Assembly (NCBI GenBank): GCA_964519015.1
Contig: CAZFHZ010000013.1
Span: 1-42,901, forward strand
DNA from: CAZFHZ01 sp964519015
Lineage (GTDB): Bacteria; Blakebacterota; Blakebacteria; Blakebacterales; CAYUVJ01
Length of the DNA: 42,901 nt
Direction of reading: 5' to 3'
Shown piece by piece: positions 1 through 8,367 of the stretch. Within the stretch, counting starts at the first letter, position 1; the number at the start of each line of letters is the position of its first letter. The position numbers were made by a program, and so were the translations under genes. The notes below the pieces were generated by a model. That model was not told where the DNA came from. It ran no database searches and worked only from the letters and a program-made list of their open reading frames with translations.

Positions 1-1
1 G

Positions 2-58
2 ACTGAGATCCGCCGCATGGAGGGTATCGAGAAGACCATGACCCTCGTGGTATTCTGA
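2..58 (+). CDS. C-terminal end of a gene, probably Lrp/AsnC-type ligand-binding domain (partial)
   Basis: Only the last 18 codons and a TGA stop are inside the window. The tail reads ...RRMEGIEKTMTLVVF. This pattern (a 'GV/GI..T.T..V' strand at the very C-terminus) is typical of the effector-binding domain of Lrp/AsnC regulators, including stand-alone versions of that domain. The fragment is too short for a firm call. The STAS gene follows 32 bases downstream in the same direction, so the two could be co-transcribed. Confidence 0.4.
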   Translation, partial: TEIRRMEGIEKTMTLVVF

Positions 59-90
59 ACCCAGCGGACCCCCGCCAAGGAGTCGTATCG

Positions 91-426
91 ATGTCAGTTG
101 CCAAGAAGATGATCCAGGACGTCGCGGTGGTCACACCCAGGGGGAAGCTCATGGGTGGCCCCGAGACGACGGAGATCCACGAGTCGGTGAAGGAACTGGT
201 GAGCGAGGGCGTCACCAAGATCGTGCTCGACATGAGCAAGGTGAAGTGGCTCAACTCGGTGGGGCTGGGCATGATCATGGCTTCCCGCACGACCCTCTCG
301 AACGCCGGTGGGGAATTGAAGCTGGCCGCCCTCGATGACAAGGCCCGGGGTCTGTTTGCCATCAGCAAACTCGATTCCGTCTTCAAGACCTACGTCTCGG
401 CGGACCGGGCGGCGGCCGACTTTTAG
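91..426 (+). CDS. STAS-domain anti-sigma factor antagonist (SpoIIAA-like)
   Basis: A single STAS domain fills the 111 residues. The signature is a beta-strand followed by LDMSKVKWLNSVGLG, where Ser56 in the LNSVGLG loop sits where SpoIIAA/RsbV-type proteins are phosphorylated by a GHKL anti-sigma kinase. Such proteins act in the cytoplasm: the unphosphorylated form binds the anti-sigma factor and frees the sigma factor. An AAGGAG ribosome site lies just ahead of the ATG. No kinase, phosphatase or sigma factor is adjacent, so its partner is unknown. STAS proteins also serve as scaffolds in other phosphorylation switches, so the exact pathway is open. Confidence 0.85.
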   Translation: MSVAKKMIQDVAVVTPRGKLMGGPETTEIHESVKELVSEGVTKIVLDMSKVKWLNSVGLGMIMASRTTLSNAGGELKLAALDDKARGLFAISKLDSVFKTYVSADRAAADF

Positions 427-456
427 TCCCTCGCCCCTGATCCCCCATCATCCTCC

Positions 457-485
457 CACCCCGTCGGGGTTCCTCCGGCGGGGTG
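457..485 (+). terminator. Candidate hairpin between STAS gene and pfkA
   Basis: CACCCCG (457-463) can pair with CGGGGTG (479-485) around a 15-base loop. It lies about 30 bases after the STAS stop. A clear T-run is missing (only 'gttt' follows), so it may be a weak terminator or simply a GC-rich inverted repeat. Confidence 0.3.
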
Positions 486-570
486 TCCGTTTCCTGGATG
501 CAGGCCCCCCCCGCTCCCTCTATCCTTCCCTAAGACCACCCACCACAGCGACCGGCCTGGAGAGAGCGGC

Positions 571-1686
571 ATGATCCACACCATCGGCGTGCTCACCGGC
601 GGAGGGGATGCCCCGGGACTGAATGCGGTCATCCGCGCCGTCGTGAAGAGTTCCACCATCGGACCCGACTGGCAGGTGGTGGGCATCCACTACGGCTACG
701 AGGGGCTGATGGACCCCCCCCGCACCGAACCGTTGAATCCCGCTTCGGTCCGCGGGATCCTGCCCAAGGGGGGCACCATCCTGCATGCCAGCAGCCGGGG
801 GGATCCTTACAAGTGGCCCGATGAGGATGCCCAGGGGAATCGGACCTACCGTGACCGGCATCCTGAGCTGCTCAAGAACGCCGAACTGCTCGGACTCGAT
901 GGGCTCATCTGTATCGGCGGTGACGGCACCCTCTCGACGGCGCAGCGCCTGGCCACCGAGGGGCTGAAGGTGGTCGGTATCCCCAAGACGATCGACAACG
1001 ACCTGCCGGGCACCGACTACACCTTCGGGTTCAACACCGCCCTGACCACCGCGACCGAGGCCCTCGACAAGCTCCATACCACCGCCGAATCGCACGACCG
1101 CATCATGGTGGTGGAGGTCATGGGGCGCTACGCCGGGTGGATCGCCCTGGAGACGGCCATCGCCGGCGGCGCCGACACCGCCCTCATACCCGAGATCCCC
1201 TTCCAGCTGACCGAGGTCGTGGAGAAGATCCGGCACCGCCGGGCGGGGGGGAGCCTGTTCAGTCTGGTCGTGGTCGGCGAAGGGGCCCAGCCGGCCGATA
1301 GGGACCGGATGGTCCAGGCCTCCGATGAACAGACCGGGGCGCAGGAGCGACTCGGCGGGATCGGTCAGTGGGTGGCCGACCAGCTGGCCGAGAAGACCGG
1401 TATGACTACCCGTTGTGTGGTGCTCGGGCACCTGCAGCGGGGCGGCTCCCCCACCCCTTTCGACCGGGTGCTGGCCACCCGTCTGGGTGGAGCCGCGGTC
1501 GAAGCCCTCCGCTCCGGTAAGAGCGGGGTGATGGTCCGTATCCAGGGCGGGAAGATCGGTACGGTCCCGCTCGAGGAAGTGACCGGGCAGCTGAAGACCG
1601 TACCCCCGAAGGGGAGCCTGACCGACACCGCCGAGCGGATGGGGATCTGCCTGGGACGACCGGCGGAGGTGTGGAACCGGGACTGA
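571..1686 (+). CDS. pfkA: 6-phosphofructokinase, predicted ATP-type with Gly/Lys signature
   Basis: Phosphorylates fructose 6-phosphate to the 1,6-bisphosphate in glycolysis. The family is plain from GGGDAPGLNAV at the N-terminus, GGDGT (residues 116-120), PKTIDND (138-144, holding the catalytic Asp) and MGRYAGW. The residue after GGD is Gly, which in this family goes with ATP use (PPi enzymes have Asp). The residue before TIDND is Lys, usual in PPi enzymes and in the ATP-using group III seen for example in actinobacteria. ATP is therefore the more likely donor, but the motif alone does not prove it. Length (371) is larger than the E. coli type (about 320). GGAGAG precedes the ATG. It converges on the TonB receptor gene with 16 bases between stops. 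Confidence 0.9.
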   Translation: MIHTIGVLTGGGDAPGLNAVIRAVVKSSTIGPDWQVVGIHYGYEGLMDPPRTEPLNPASVRGILPKGGTILHASSRGDPYKWPDEDAQGNRTYRDRHPELLKNAELLGLDGLICIGGDGTLSTAQRLATEGLKVVGIPKTIDNDLPGTDYTFGFNTALTTATEALDKLHTTAESHDRIMVVEVMGRYAGWIALETAIAGGADTALIPEIPFQLTEVVEKIRHRRAGGSLFSLVVVGEGAQPADRDRMVQASDEQTGAQERLGGIGQWVADQLAEKTGMTTRCVVLGHLQRGGSPTPFDRVLATRLGGAAVEALRSGKSGVMVRIQGGKIGTVPLEEVTGQLKTVPPKGSLTDTAERMGICLGRPAEVWNRD

Positions 1687-1702
1687 ACCGAGGAGGGGCT
1701 GG

Positions 1703-3862
1703 CTACCAGCTGCGCTCCAGGGTGACCAGCCATTCCCGGGGGGCGGAGAGGTTCCGTTCGATGTCGGTGTAAGCGTACTGGGTCAGGTTGTTCCCCTGGA
1801 TGACCAGGCGCAGACCGGCCACCGAGAGCGCCAGGCGGCCGTCGAGCCGCCGCTGCGGCACCCTCCGGTCGTAGGGGTAGAGCTGGACCCGGTCGACCGT
1901 GGCTCCGTACCTCCAGTCCGCACCCAGAGTCCAGAATCCTCCCGTGACCTCCACCGTGACCGTTCCCTGCCGGGGACGCCGATAGGCCAGCGGCTGGTCA
2001 TCCTCGAGGTCACGGGCCGATAGCCAGGTGTGCGACCAGCCCCCCCGCAGCCAACCCCCCGGGGCCGCGCCCTGAAGGGCCAGCTCGGCCCCCTGCAGTC
2101 GCGCCCGGCGCAGGTTCTGGAACTGGATGTCGCCATCCACAGGACGGAGGACCGGTTCGATCATCGACGACCAGCGACCGGTGAAAAGATTGACTTCCAC
2201 GCCCAGGAAGGGGAGTGGGTTCCAGACCGCGCCCGACTCCAGGGTCCAGGCGGTCTCCGGTTCCAGACCGGTGTTGGGCACCACCTGGAACCCGGAGGTG
2301 GCCGTGTGGACGAAGGTCTCGGCCACCGAGGGAGCGCGGAAACCCCGGCCGACCGCCAGGCGGAGCACCAGGTCCGGGGCGGGATCGGCGATCAGGGCGA
2401 GCCGGGGACTGACCACCAGATGCCGCGCCAGGCCGGCCGCCTGGTGGTAATCGAGACGGGTCCCCGCACTCAGGCGCAGCTTCCCGGCCAGCCGCCGCTC
2501 GTGCTGGAGGAAGACCGCTCCCTCCCGGACCGACCGGGCCCCGTACATCTCCGCCTCCACGTCGATCAGGGCGGCCATACCCCCCAGGGTGAGCGTACCC
2601 CCCTGCCAGGTGGCCACCCGCTGGACGTCCACCCCCCCCTGCAGCACCCCCGCCCCTTCCCGGTTGTCGTGGAGGTGGTTGCGCCAGCGCACCCCGGTCA
2701 GATACGGCTGTACCTGCAGGAAGGAGTCGGGGCCGTGGAGCCGGCGCCACGAGGTGGTGAGGGTGAGCTTGTCGGACCGCACCCAGTCCCCCCGGGAATC
2801 ACCGGCGACTTCATAGGGATCCTCGGGGGAGGTCCATTCGAAGAAGTTGCCGTGGTCGTGGAGGGCCACGGTCAGGGCTCCCTCCCAGCGGTCCCGTCCT
2901 TCCCGGGGGCCTTCCAGTTTGGTGAAGAGAAAAGTGTTCCGGTTCCAGCCGTTCTGCCGGAACCCGTCGCTCCGCATCAGGCCGGCGCTGACCAGCAGAC
3001 CCAGTCCGCCCAGCGGGCGGATCAGCGTGAACTCGCCGCCCCGGGAGAAACGGCGTCCCTCGTCCCAGACGTACTCATCGAACCAGGGGGGATCCCAGCA
3101 CCCAGCCCGGAGCCGCAACGAGGTCGACGGACCGGTCTGGGCCGAGCGGGTGATGATGTTCACCACCCCGCCCATGGCCGCCGAGCCGTAGAGTGAACTG
3201 CTGGCTCCCTTGATCACTTCGACCCGCTCGACCACTTCCGCGGGGAGGGCGTCCCAGCGGACATTGCCGGTGTCTCCTCCGATCACCGGTACCCCGTCCT
3301 GCAGCACCAGCACCCGGCCCCCCACCCCCCGGGCGTACCCGGTGGAGCCGCGGATACCGATCTGATCGTCCATCATGGTGACGCCCGGTAACAGGGGGAG
3401 CACGGTATCGAGCTGACGGGCGGCCCGCAGGGCGATCTGGTGGGACGGGAGCACGCTCACCGCGGCGGCGGCCTCCTTGGCGCGCTGCTCCAGTCGTCCG
3501 GCGGTGACCACCACATCGGGGAGTTCGATGGGCGCGATGTGAAGCTCGAAGAGCACTTCCACGGTCGCCCCGGGCGCCAGGTGGAGCTCCCGGACCTCGC
3601 TCCGGTACCCCATCACGGAGACCCGCAGGCGGTAGTCCCCGGGCTCCACCCCGGGGATGCGGAAGCGACCGTCGCGGTCGGTGATCCCACCCAGCAGGGT
3701 CCCCTCCAGAATCAGGTTGGCCACCGGGAGCGGCCGGCCGCTGGCGGCCTCGCGCACATCTCCCATGATGACGGCGGGCTGGGCGAGCACAACAATCGGT
3801 GCCCCGGCCAGCAGCAGGAACAGGATCCCCCCAAGAGCTCGGCGGAGGGCCGGAGTACTCAT
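1703..3862 (-). CDS. TonB-dependent outer-membrane receptor with N-terminal carboxypeptidase-regulatory-like domain
   Basis: 719 residues. A signal peptide (about 1-28, ending VVLAQ) is followed by a carboxypeptidase-regulatory-like beta-sandwich (about 31-115, with GRPLPVANL and GRFRIPGVEPGDYRL). Next come a TonB-box-like LPDVVVTA, a plug domain (about 130-235: DGVPV, VERVEVIKG, SSSLYGSAAMGGVVNIITR) and a long beta-barrel ending in a terminal Trp. This architecture imports ligands such as siderophores, cobalamin or glycans with energy from TonB/ExbBD. Nothing shows the substrate. The ATG overlaps the stop of the upstream lipoprotein-like gene (ATGA), so the two are translationally coupled and may form a receptor/accessory pair. 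Confidence 0.9.
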   Translation of the reverse strand: MSTPALRRALGGILFLLLAGAPIVVLAQPAVIMGDVREAASGRPLPVANLILEGTLLGGITDRDGRFRIPGVEPGDYRLRVSVMGYRSEVRELHLAPGATVEVLFELHIAPIELPDVVVTAGRLEQRAKEAAAAVSVLPSHQIALRAARQLDTVLPLLPGVTMMDDQIGIRGSTGYARGVGGRVLVLQDGVPVIGGDTGNVRWDALPAEVVERVEVIKGASSSLYGSAAMGGVVNIITRSAQTGPSTSLRLRAGCWDPPWFDEYVWDEGRRFSRGGEFTLIRPLGGLGLLVSAGLMRSDGFRQNGWNRNTFLFTKLEGPREGRDRWEGALTVALHDHGNFFEWTSPEDPYEVAGDSRGDWVRSDKLTLTTSWRRLHGPDSFLQVQPYLTGVRWRNHLHDNREGAGVLQGGVDVQRVATWQGGTLTLGGMAALIDVEAEMYGARSVREGAVFLQHERRLAGKLRLSAGTRLDYHQAAGLARHLVVSPRLALIADPAPDLVLRLAVGRGFRAPSVAETFVHTATSGFQVVPNTGLEPETAWTLESGAVWNPLPFLGVEVNLFTGRWSSMIEPVLRPVDGDIQFQNLRRARLQGAELALQGAAPGGWLRGGWSHTWLSARDLEDDQPLAYRRPRQGTVTVEVTGGFWTLGADWRYGATVDRVQLYPYDRRVPQRRLDGRLALSVAGLRLVIQGNNLTQYAYTDIERNLSAPREWLVTLERSW

Positions 3863-4413
3863 GGCCTTTCCTTGACTGGTGGGGAAGCCGGCGGTACCGA
3901 ACCGAAGTCGGCCTCCAGATCGATGACGACCCCCGAGCCCTCGGTGATCTCCACCACCCCGTTCCGGCCGGGATCGCCAGGATCGGGGTAGACCCCCAGC
4001 TCGACCCAGGACGTCAGGTCGAAGATGCTCCCGCCGGCGCCGATCCAGGCCACCACCAGGTACCCATACCGGCCGGGGGGGGGCACGAGCAGGTAGTCCG
4101 CCGTCGGAAGCTGGTCGGAGGTGATGGTCTGCCAGGTGGTGGGATAGACGAGGTCCTGCTCGGTCGGTTCCCGTTCGAAGAGGGCGACGGCCACCACCTG
4201 GGTGTCGGCCGGCCAGGTTCCCTGGAAGGTGATGGTACCGGAGAGGGTCGTGACACCGGGTGGACCGAGGCCGTGTCCGCAGGCGGATGGGACGGCGGCC
4301 AGGAGGACCAACGAGGCGAGCCGGATCCCGGATCCGATCGGGCTTCCGCGGTGGACCGTGGGCGTGGGGACCCCCCTATTTGATGGCGAGATAGGCGGTG
4401 AGCTGGAACTCAC
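3859..4413 (-). CDS. Lipoprotein-like protein upstream of the TonB receptor
   Basis: 184 residues from a GTG start, the only start codon upstream of the exported region in this frame. After a basic stretch comes a hydrophobic run (LASLVLLAAVPSAC) whose Ala-Cys end looks like a lipobox, so the mature protein may be lipid-anchored. The rest is predicted beta-rich (TITFQGTWP, GYLVVAWIG) with acidic loops and has no family I recognise. It overlaps the upstream barrel gene by 38 bases and the receptor start by 4. It may be a surface partner of the receptor, but this rests only on position. The start is uncertain: no good ribosome site is visible. Confidence 0.6.
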   Translation of the reverse strand: MSSSSPPISPSNRGVPTPTVHRGSPIGSGIRLASLVLLAAVPSACGHGLGPPGVTTLSGTITFQGTWPADTQVVAVALFEREPTEQDLVYPTTWQTITSDQLPTADYLLVPPPGRYGYLVVAWIGAGGSIFDLTSWVELGVYPDPGDPGRNGVVEITEGSGVVIDLEADFGSVPPASPPVKERP

Positions 4414-5074
4414 TCATCAGGAGATCACGCCCCGAGGTGTTGCCGCCCATGTACGCGAACTTGTACCGCCCCTCGACCATCAGCCGAGTTTTCTCACTCA
4501 GCTGGGCGATGGCCCGGGCGATGTGGAGCTGCATCCCGATACCCAGATGCTGGAACGGGTCGTTAAGAAATCGGACACTCCGAACCGTCATCGAGGCAGG
4601 CTGGGTCGGGTCGTGCTCGATCAGGTGGTAGCCCAGACCGGCGCCCAGCAGCGTCTTCCGGTCGTCGAGGGAACGCACCAGGTTGAGCATGATCGAGAAG
4701 CCGCGCTGCCCGATCTGGGAGACCGTGTGGAGCGAGACGAGGTCGATCGGGTAGGGGTCGTTATAGATCCCCTGGGTGGAGGCGAAGTTCCCCTCCAGTT
4801 CCGGGACCAGGAAGAAGGACGCCTTGGGCCCGAGTGGGATCATCACGGCGCCCCGCAGGTGCACGATGGGAAAGGGGGCGTCCAGCTCAGGCCAGCGTTC
4901 ACTGGTATAATCGCCCAGGTTGATGACGGTCGCCCCGATGCCCAGATGCCACTGAACCGGCTGTCCGGCCTGCCTCTGGCTGAAGCGCGGGGTGAACTGG
5001 GCCTGCGCGGGCACGGCAAGGAGCAGGACGATCGCCGCCGCCGCCAGGGAGATCAGGGTTCGGCGCAGGGACAT
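4376..5074 (-). CDS. Exported beta-barrel-like protein, function unknown
   Basis: 232 residues. I chose the ATG at 5074 because it begins a clean signal peptide (MSLRRTLISLAAAAIVLLL, cleaved near AQAQ) and has AGGAG just upstream; the reading frame runs 34 codons further but without export features. The mature part alternates short hydrophobic strands and ends in ...QLTAYLAIK, consistent with a small outer-membrane barrel of the generic beta-barrel type. It sits 14 bases after the BamE-like gene in the same operon. No enzymatic motif is visible. Confidence 0.7.
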   Translation of the reverse strand: MSLRRTLISLAAAAIVLLLAVPAQAQFTPRFSQRQAGQPVQWHLGIGATVINLGDYTSERWPELDAPFPIVHLRGAVMIPLGPKASFFLVPELEGNFASTQGIYNDPYPIDLVSLHTVSQIGQRGFSIMLNLVRSLDDRKTLLGAGLGYHLIEHDPTQPASMTVRSVRFLNDPFQHLGIGMQLHIARAIAQLSEKTRLMVEGRYKFAYMGGNTSGRDLLMSEFQLTAYLAIK

Positions 5075-5088
5075 GCAGGCTCCTTCAT

Positions 5089-5451
5089 TCACTGTTTCCG
5101 CTCGACGCTCACCAGCTGGTTGTGTTCGAATACGAGGTCGACCCGGCCGTAGTTGCGGGTCTTGGTGTAATACCATCGCTCGGAGAGTTCCCCCAGGCCG
5201 CTGATGGAGTCGGGGGCTCCGAGAGTGGCGCGCACGATCTCCCGCGTCATCCCCTCGGCCACCAGTTCCTCGTCCATCAGGCGGCCTATCTCCGCCTCGT
5301 ACTGACGACGTTGCTCGACCGCTTTCTGTTCAGTGTGGATCTGGTAGCGGCTCCAGCCGGCCAGACCGACCGCACCGACCGCCACGATCCCCAGCGTGAT
5401 GAGGACGGCCCGGACGACTCTCTTCTCGATGGGGTCGAGGCGCACGTTCAT
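5089..5451 (-). CDS. Small membrane-anchored protein with a BamE/SmpA-like fold
   Basis: 120 residues. Residues about 15-33 form one membrane segment (AVLITLGIVAVGAVGLAGW), followed by a short coiled region and then a BamE/SmpA-like domain: MTREIVRATLGAPDSI...ERWYY...VDLVFEHNQLVSVE. That 'G.T...V...lG.P......WyY......l.F....l..v' pattern is characteristic of the SmpA/OmlA superfamily, whose members bind other envelope proteins. Unlike true BamE it has no lipobox, so it would be held in the inner membrane with its domain in the periplasm. AAGGGAG precedes the ATG. It is the first gene of the minus-strand operon that ends with the TonB receptor. Confidence 0.65.
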   Translation of the reverse strand: MNVRLDPIEKRVVRAVLITLGIVAVGAVGLAGWSRYQIHTEQKAVEQRRQYEAEIGRLMDEELVAEGMTREIVRATLGAPDSISGLGELSERWYYTKTRNYGRVDLVFEHNQLVSVERKQ

Positions 5452-5663
5452 CTCCCTTTTGTGTCACCGGCCCGGCCGGTTCGTCCTGCCTGCTTCTCTT
5501 GGACACCATGGGGGAGTCCCGACCTGCCGTCGGCCGGCCGGCGGCGGGGGGGCATAACCCGCTTCTTCTGCCGGTTCCGGATAGGTTTTCCCATGTGCAC
5601 CTCGGCCGGGCCGGAGCCGGCGGGCACCGCCGGCCCGGGAGCATTGTAGGTCCTGGCGCCGGA

Positions 5664-6428
5664 TCAGGCCAGCAGGGAGAGCCGGCCGCCGGGGGGGAAG
5701 GTGCCGGTGACCTCCAGACCGAAATCCTCATAGAGCCGGTGGGGCAGCCCCATGTCGGTGAGGATCAACCGCCCGACCATCTTGCGGGCCGCCGGTGTCA
5801 GGAGCCCCTGCTTGGGCAGGGCCAGAGTCATGGTAGTGTGGGCCTTGATGCAGCGCGGGGCCCGTTCCCCGGTCGTGGCGTCCAGACCGGAGGGTACCTC
5901 CAGTGACAGGATGGGAGCGCCGGCACCGGTCATCCAGCGGATGATCTCACCGGTGGATTCATCGATGGGCCCGGCTTCGCAGTAACCCGCCAGGGCGTCG
6001 ATGAGCAGGGAGGGGTGGACCTCACCCGTCAGGCCGGTCTCCCCGGCGGCCGGACCGATCTGCCGGATCGGCAGTTCCATCTTCTCCAGGGTGCGCAGGC
6101 GATCGCGGCCCAGGTCGGTCAACCGATCGGCCGGGCAGGCCAGGGCGACGTGGGGGTCGAGTCCGCGGTTGGCCAGGTGACGGGCGGCCACCAGTCCGGT
6201 CACCCCGCAGTCCTCGGGGCCGACCACCAGCAGGATGTGACGCAGGGGTTCGGAACGGTCGGGCAGGCCGAGGATCTCACCGGTCAGAGAGGCCAGCCGA
6301 GCACCCACCAGTTCCGTTATCTCCTCCAGGGAGATACCGTACTCCTTGACCGCCGCTTCCACGAGCCGGCGCATCTCCTCGGCCGTGATGACCGGGAATC
6401 CGTGCAGGTCGATCCGTTCACTCATCAT
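5664..6428 (-). CDS. YjeF N-terminal (NAD(P)H-hydrate epimerase-like) protein with an altered signature loop
   Basis: 254 residues from the ATG at 6428, chosen because it matches family length; another ATG follows directly at 6425. The family is recognisable from LVAARHLANRG, DALAG and PSGLDATTGE, which in NAD(P)HX epimerases build the active site. The usual signature before LVAARHL is a GPGNNGGDG-type loop; here it reads GPEDCGVTG, so the Asn pair, most of the glycines and the Asp are gone. The enzyme may be inactive, or may act on another ligand. No kinase domain (NnrD) is fused, and no YjeF C-terminal partner is nearby. It is transcribed divergently from the exported protein at 6598. Confidence 0.75.
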   Translation of the reverse strand: MMSERIDLHGFPVITAEEMRRLVEAAVKEYGISLEEITELVGARLASLTGEILGLPDRSEPLRHILLVVGPEDCGVTGLVAARHLANRGLDPHVALACPADRLTDLGRDRLRTLEKMELPIRQIGPAAGETGLTGEVHPSLLIDALAGYCEAGPIDESTGEIIRWMTGAGAPILSLEVPSGLDATTGERAPRCIKAHTTMTLALPKQGLLTPAARKMVGRLILTDMGLPHRLYEDFGLEVTGTFPPGGRLSLLA

Positions 6429-6597
6429 CTGATCCAGGCGGGTCTGAGAGGCCGCCGCGCGAGGACGCCCCATCGCCCTCGTCGCGCTGCCCGGGGTAAC
6501 CTCGGACTTGCCCGGGCGCCCCGGAATGTGTTGAATCCGGAGGAGACCCGTCAAGGAGAACCCCCTGGCGCCGTATCGTCCGGCGAAAGGAGCGGGC

Positions 6598-7326
6598 GTG
6601 GCCACATCCATGCGGGCGGCCTGTGCCGCAGGCCTGCTGACCCTCCTGGTCCAGTCCGGATCCGAGCTGCCGCTGGAGACCGCCCGGCTGCCGGTCGGGA
6701 CCTGGATCTACACCTTCATCGCCCAGGGTCGGGAGGCGGGGGAGATGACCAGCGTCATCACCAGCAACCAGGGGGTGCTGGTCTCCTCGAGCCGCATGAG
6801 CGCCGGGGGGTTCCTCCAGGAGGGGGAACTGACGGTCCGCCAGAGGGACCTGCGCCCGATCGCCTCCCGCACCCGGATCGCGGCGGGGACCGATCGCGCC
6901 TTCGAGGCGGCCCTCCGCTACCGGACGGTGGGCGACAGCCTGGAAGTGCGCCGGGCGGTGACCCGCCAGGACCTGAACCAGGGCTCTCCTCTGCCTCCGG
7001 AGGCGGTCTGGCGGGTCGTCGCGGCGGGGACTTTCGATGTGCAGACGGTCGACCTGCTGATCTGCTCCCTGCCGCTGGCGGAAGGTGCGCAATGGCGTGT
7101 CCGGGTGGTCGATCCGACCACCGAACAGGTGGGCACCGTGCAGATCCGGGTGGAGGGTACCCACCAGCTCGAGACGGCGGCCGGAACCTTCACGGTCCAC
7201 CGGGTGGTGGTGACCGGTGGGGCGGTCGAGACGCGCTACGACGTCGACGTGCCCACCCGGGAGCTCATCGCCCAATACATCCCCGAACAGGGGATCGAGA
7301 TCATCCTGAAGGCGCGGCTGCCCTGA
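6598..7326 (+). CDS. Exported beta-rich protein, DUF3108-like
   Basis: 242 residues from a GTG preceded by GAAAGGAG. The N-terminus has a short hydrophobic export segment (about 5-20). The body carries paired beta-strands, including VGTWIYTFIAQGREAG, WRVRVVDPTTEQVGTVQIRV and AAGTFTVHRVVVTGG..TRYDVDVPTRELI, which resembles DUF3108 and related periplasmic proteins. These have no established biochemical role. Its stop codon is immediately adjacent to the convergent stop of the potassium channel gene. The function remains unknown. Confidence 0.6.
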   Translation: MATSMRAACAAGLLTLLVQSGSELPLETARLPVGTWIYTFIAQGREAGEMTSVITSNQGVLVSSSRMSAGGFLQEGELTVRQRDLRPIASRTRIAAGTDRAFEAALRYRTVGDSLEVRRAVTRQDLNQGSPLPPEAVWRVVAAGTFDVQTVDLLICSLPLAEGAQWRVRVVDPTTEQVGTVQIRVEGTHQLETAAGTFTVHRVVVTGGAVETRYDVDVPTRELIAQYIPEQGIEIILKARLP

Positions 7327-8346
7327 TCAGCCGGGGGGGGGCCGGCGCGGAGCCCCCGCCGCATCCTCCAGCTCGCGCAGGCCCTCGGGGCGGCCCAGGG
7401 CGATGAGCACGTCCCCCTCCCCGATGACCGTGTCGGAGGGGGGATTGAAGAGCGTCTTCTCATCCGCCCGGTTGACCGCCACTACGATGAGCCCCATCCG
7501 ACTCCGGATCTCCGAATCGCGTAGCACTACGCCTACCAGCCGGCTCCCGGCCCGCACCCGGACCTCTTCGAGCTGCAGTTCCAGACTCTCGCGCAGGGTG
7601 GCCAGTTCGACCAGTTCGACCACCGCCGGGCGCAGGATGTAGTGGGCGATCCGCATGGCCCCGATCTGGGTCGGGGCGACCACCCGGTCCGCCCCGGCGC
7701 GGCGCAGCTTCGCCTCGCTCCGTTCATCGAAGGCACGGACCACGATGAAGAGCCCGGGATTCATCTCCCGGGCCGTCAGGGTGATGAAGAGGTTCTCGGC
7801 ATCCGAGGCCACAGTGGTGACCAGCCCCTTCGCCCGGCGCACCCCGGCCCTCTCCAGGACCTCCTCGACTGTGGCGTCGCCGGCCAGGTAGAGATGCTCG
7901 GTGGTGGCCAGTCGCTGGAGCTTCGGCTCGGCCTTCTCCACGATCACGAAAGGGATGCCGGCTCTCTGGAGCTGCTGGGCCACCACGCTCCCCATGCGAC
8001 CGAAACCGCACAGCACATAATGATTGTCCAGGGCCCGGATCTGCCGTTCCAATTGCCGCCTCCCCAGGATGAGCCGGACCTGCCCCTCCAGCAGGAGCTG
8101 GGCGATCCGGAAGACCGTGAAGCTCATCACTCCCACGCCCAGGATGATGAGCACGATCGTGAAGACCTCGCCGGCCGGGTGGAGTGGAGCGACCTCTTCG
8201 AAGCCCACCGTGGCCAGCGTGATGACCGTCATGTAGAGGCTGTCGAGGAAGGGCCAGCCTTCGACCAGCATGTAGCCCGTCGTACCCCCCGCCAGGAGCA
8301 GCAGGATGAGCAGGAGGAGGTAGCGGAGCTGGCGGAAGGGATGCAC
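7327..8346 (-). CDS. Two-TM potassium channel with RCK (TrkA-N/TrkA-C) domains
   Basis: 339 residues in MthK-like order: TM1 (about 8-28), pore helix and filter (about 37-52), TM2 (about 60-80), RCK N-domain with a Rossmann CGFGRMGSVVAQQL (113-126), then a TrkA-C domain (about 250-330, SRLVGVVLRDSEIR). Such proteins form inner-membrane K+ channels gated by ligands bound at the RCK ring. The filter reads TVGFEE (46-51), where TVGYGD or TVGFGE is expected, so the last filter glycine is replaced by Glu. That may change selectivity or make it a sensor rather than a K+ channel. Confidence 0.85.
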   Translation of the reverse strand: MHPFRQLRYLLLLILLLLAGGTTGYMLVEGWPFLDSLYMTVITLATVGFEEVAPLHPAGEVFTIVLIILGVGVMSFTVFRIAQLLLEGQVRLILGRRQLERQIRALDNHYVLCGFGRMGSVVAQQLQRAGIPFVIVEKAEPKLQRLATTEHLYLAGDATVEEVLERAGVRRAKGLVTTVASDAENLFITLTAREMNPGLFIVVRAFDERSEAKLRRAGADRVVAPTQIGAMRIAHYILRPAVVELVELATLRESLELQLEEVRVRAGSRLVGVVLRDSEIRSRMGLIVVAVNRADEKTLFNPPSDTVIGEGDVLIALGRPEGLRELEDAAGAPRRPPPG

Positions 8347-8367
8347 GGCGGGTCGTCTCCGCTACGT

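Noticed and set aside
2030..3196. 388-residue plus-strand frame inside the TonB receptor gene
   Set aside because: Opposite to a complete receptor; composition is typical of a shadow frame.
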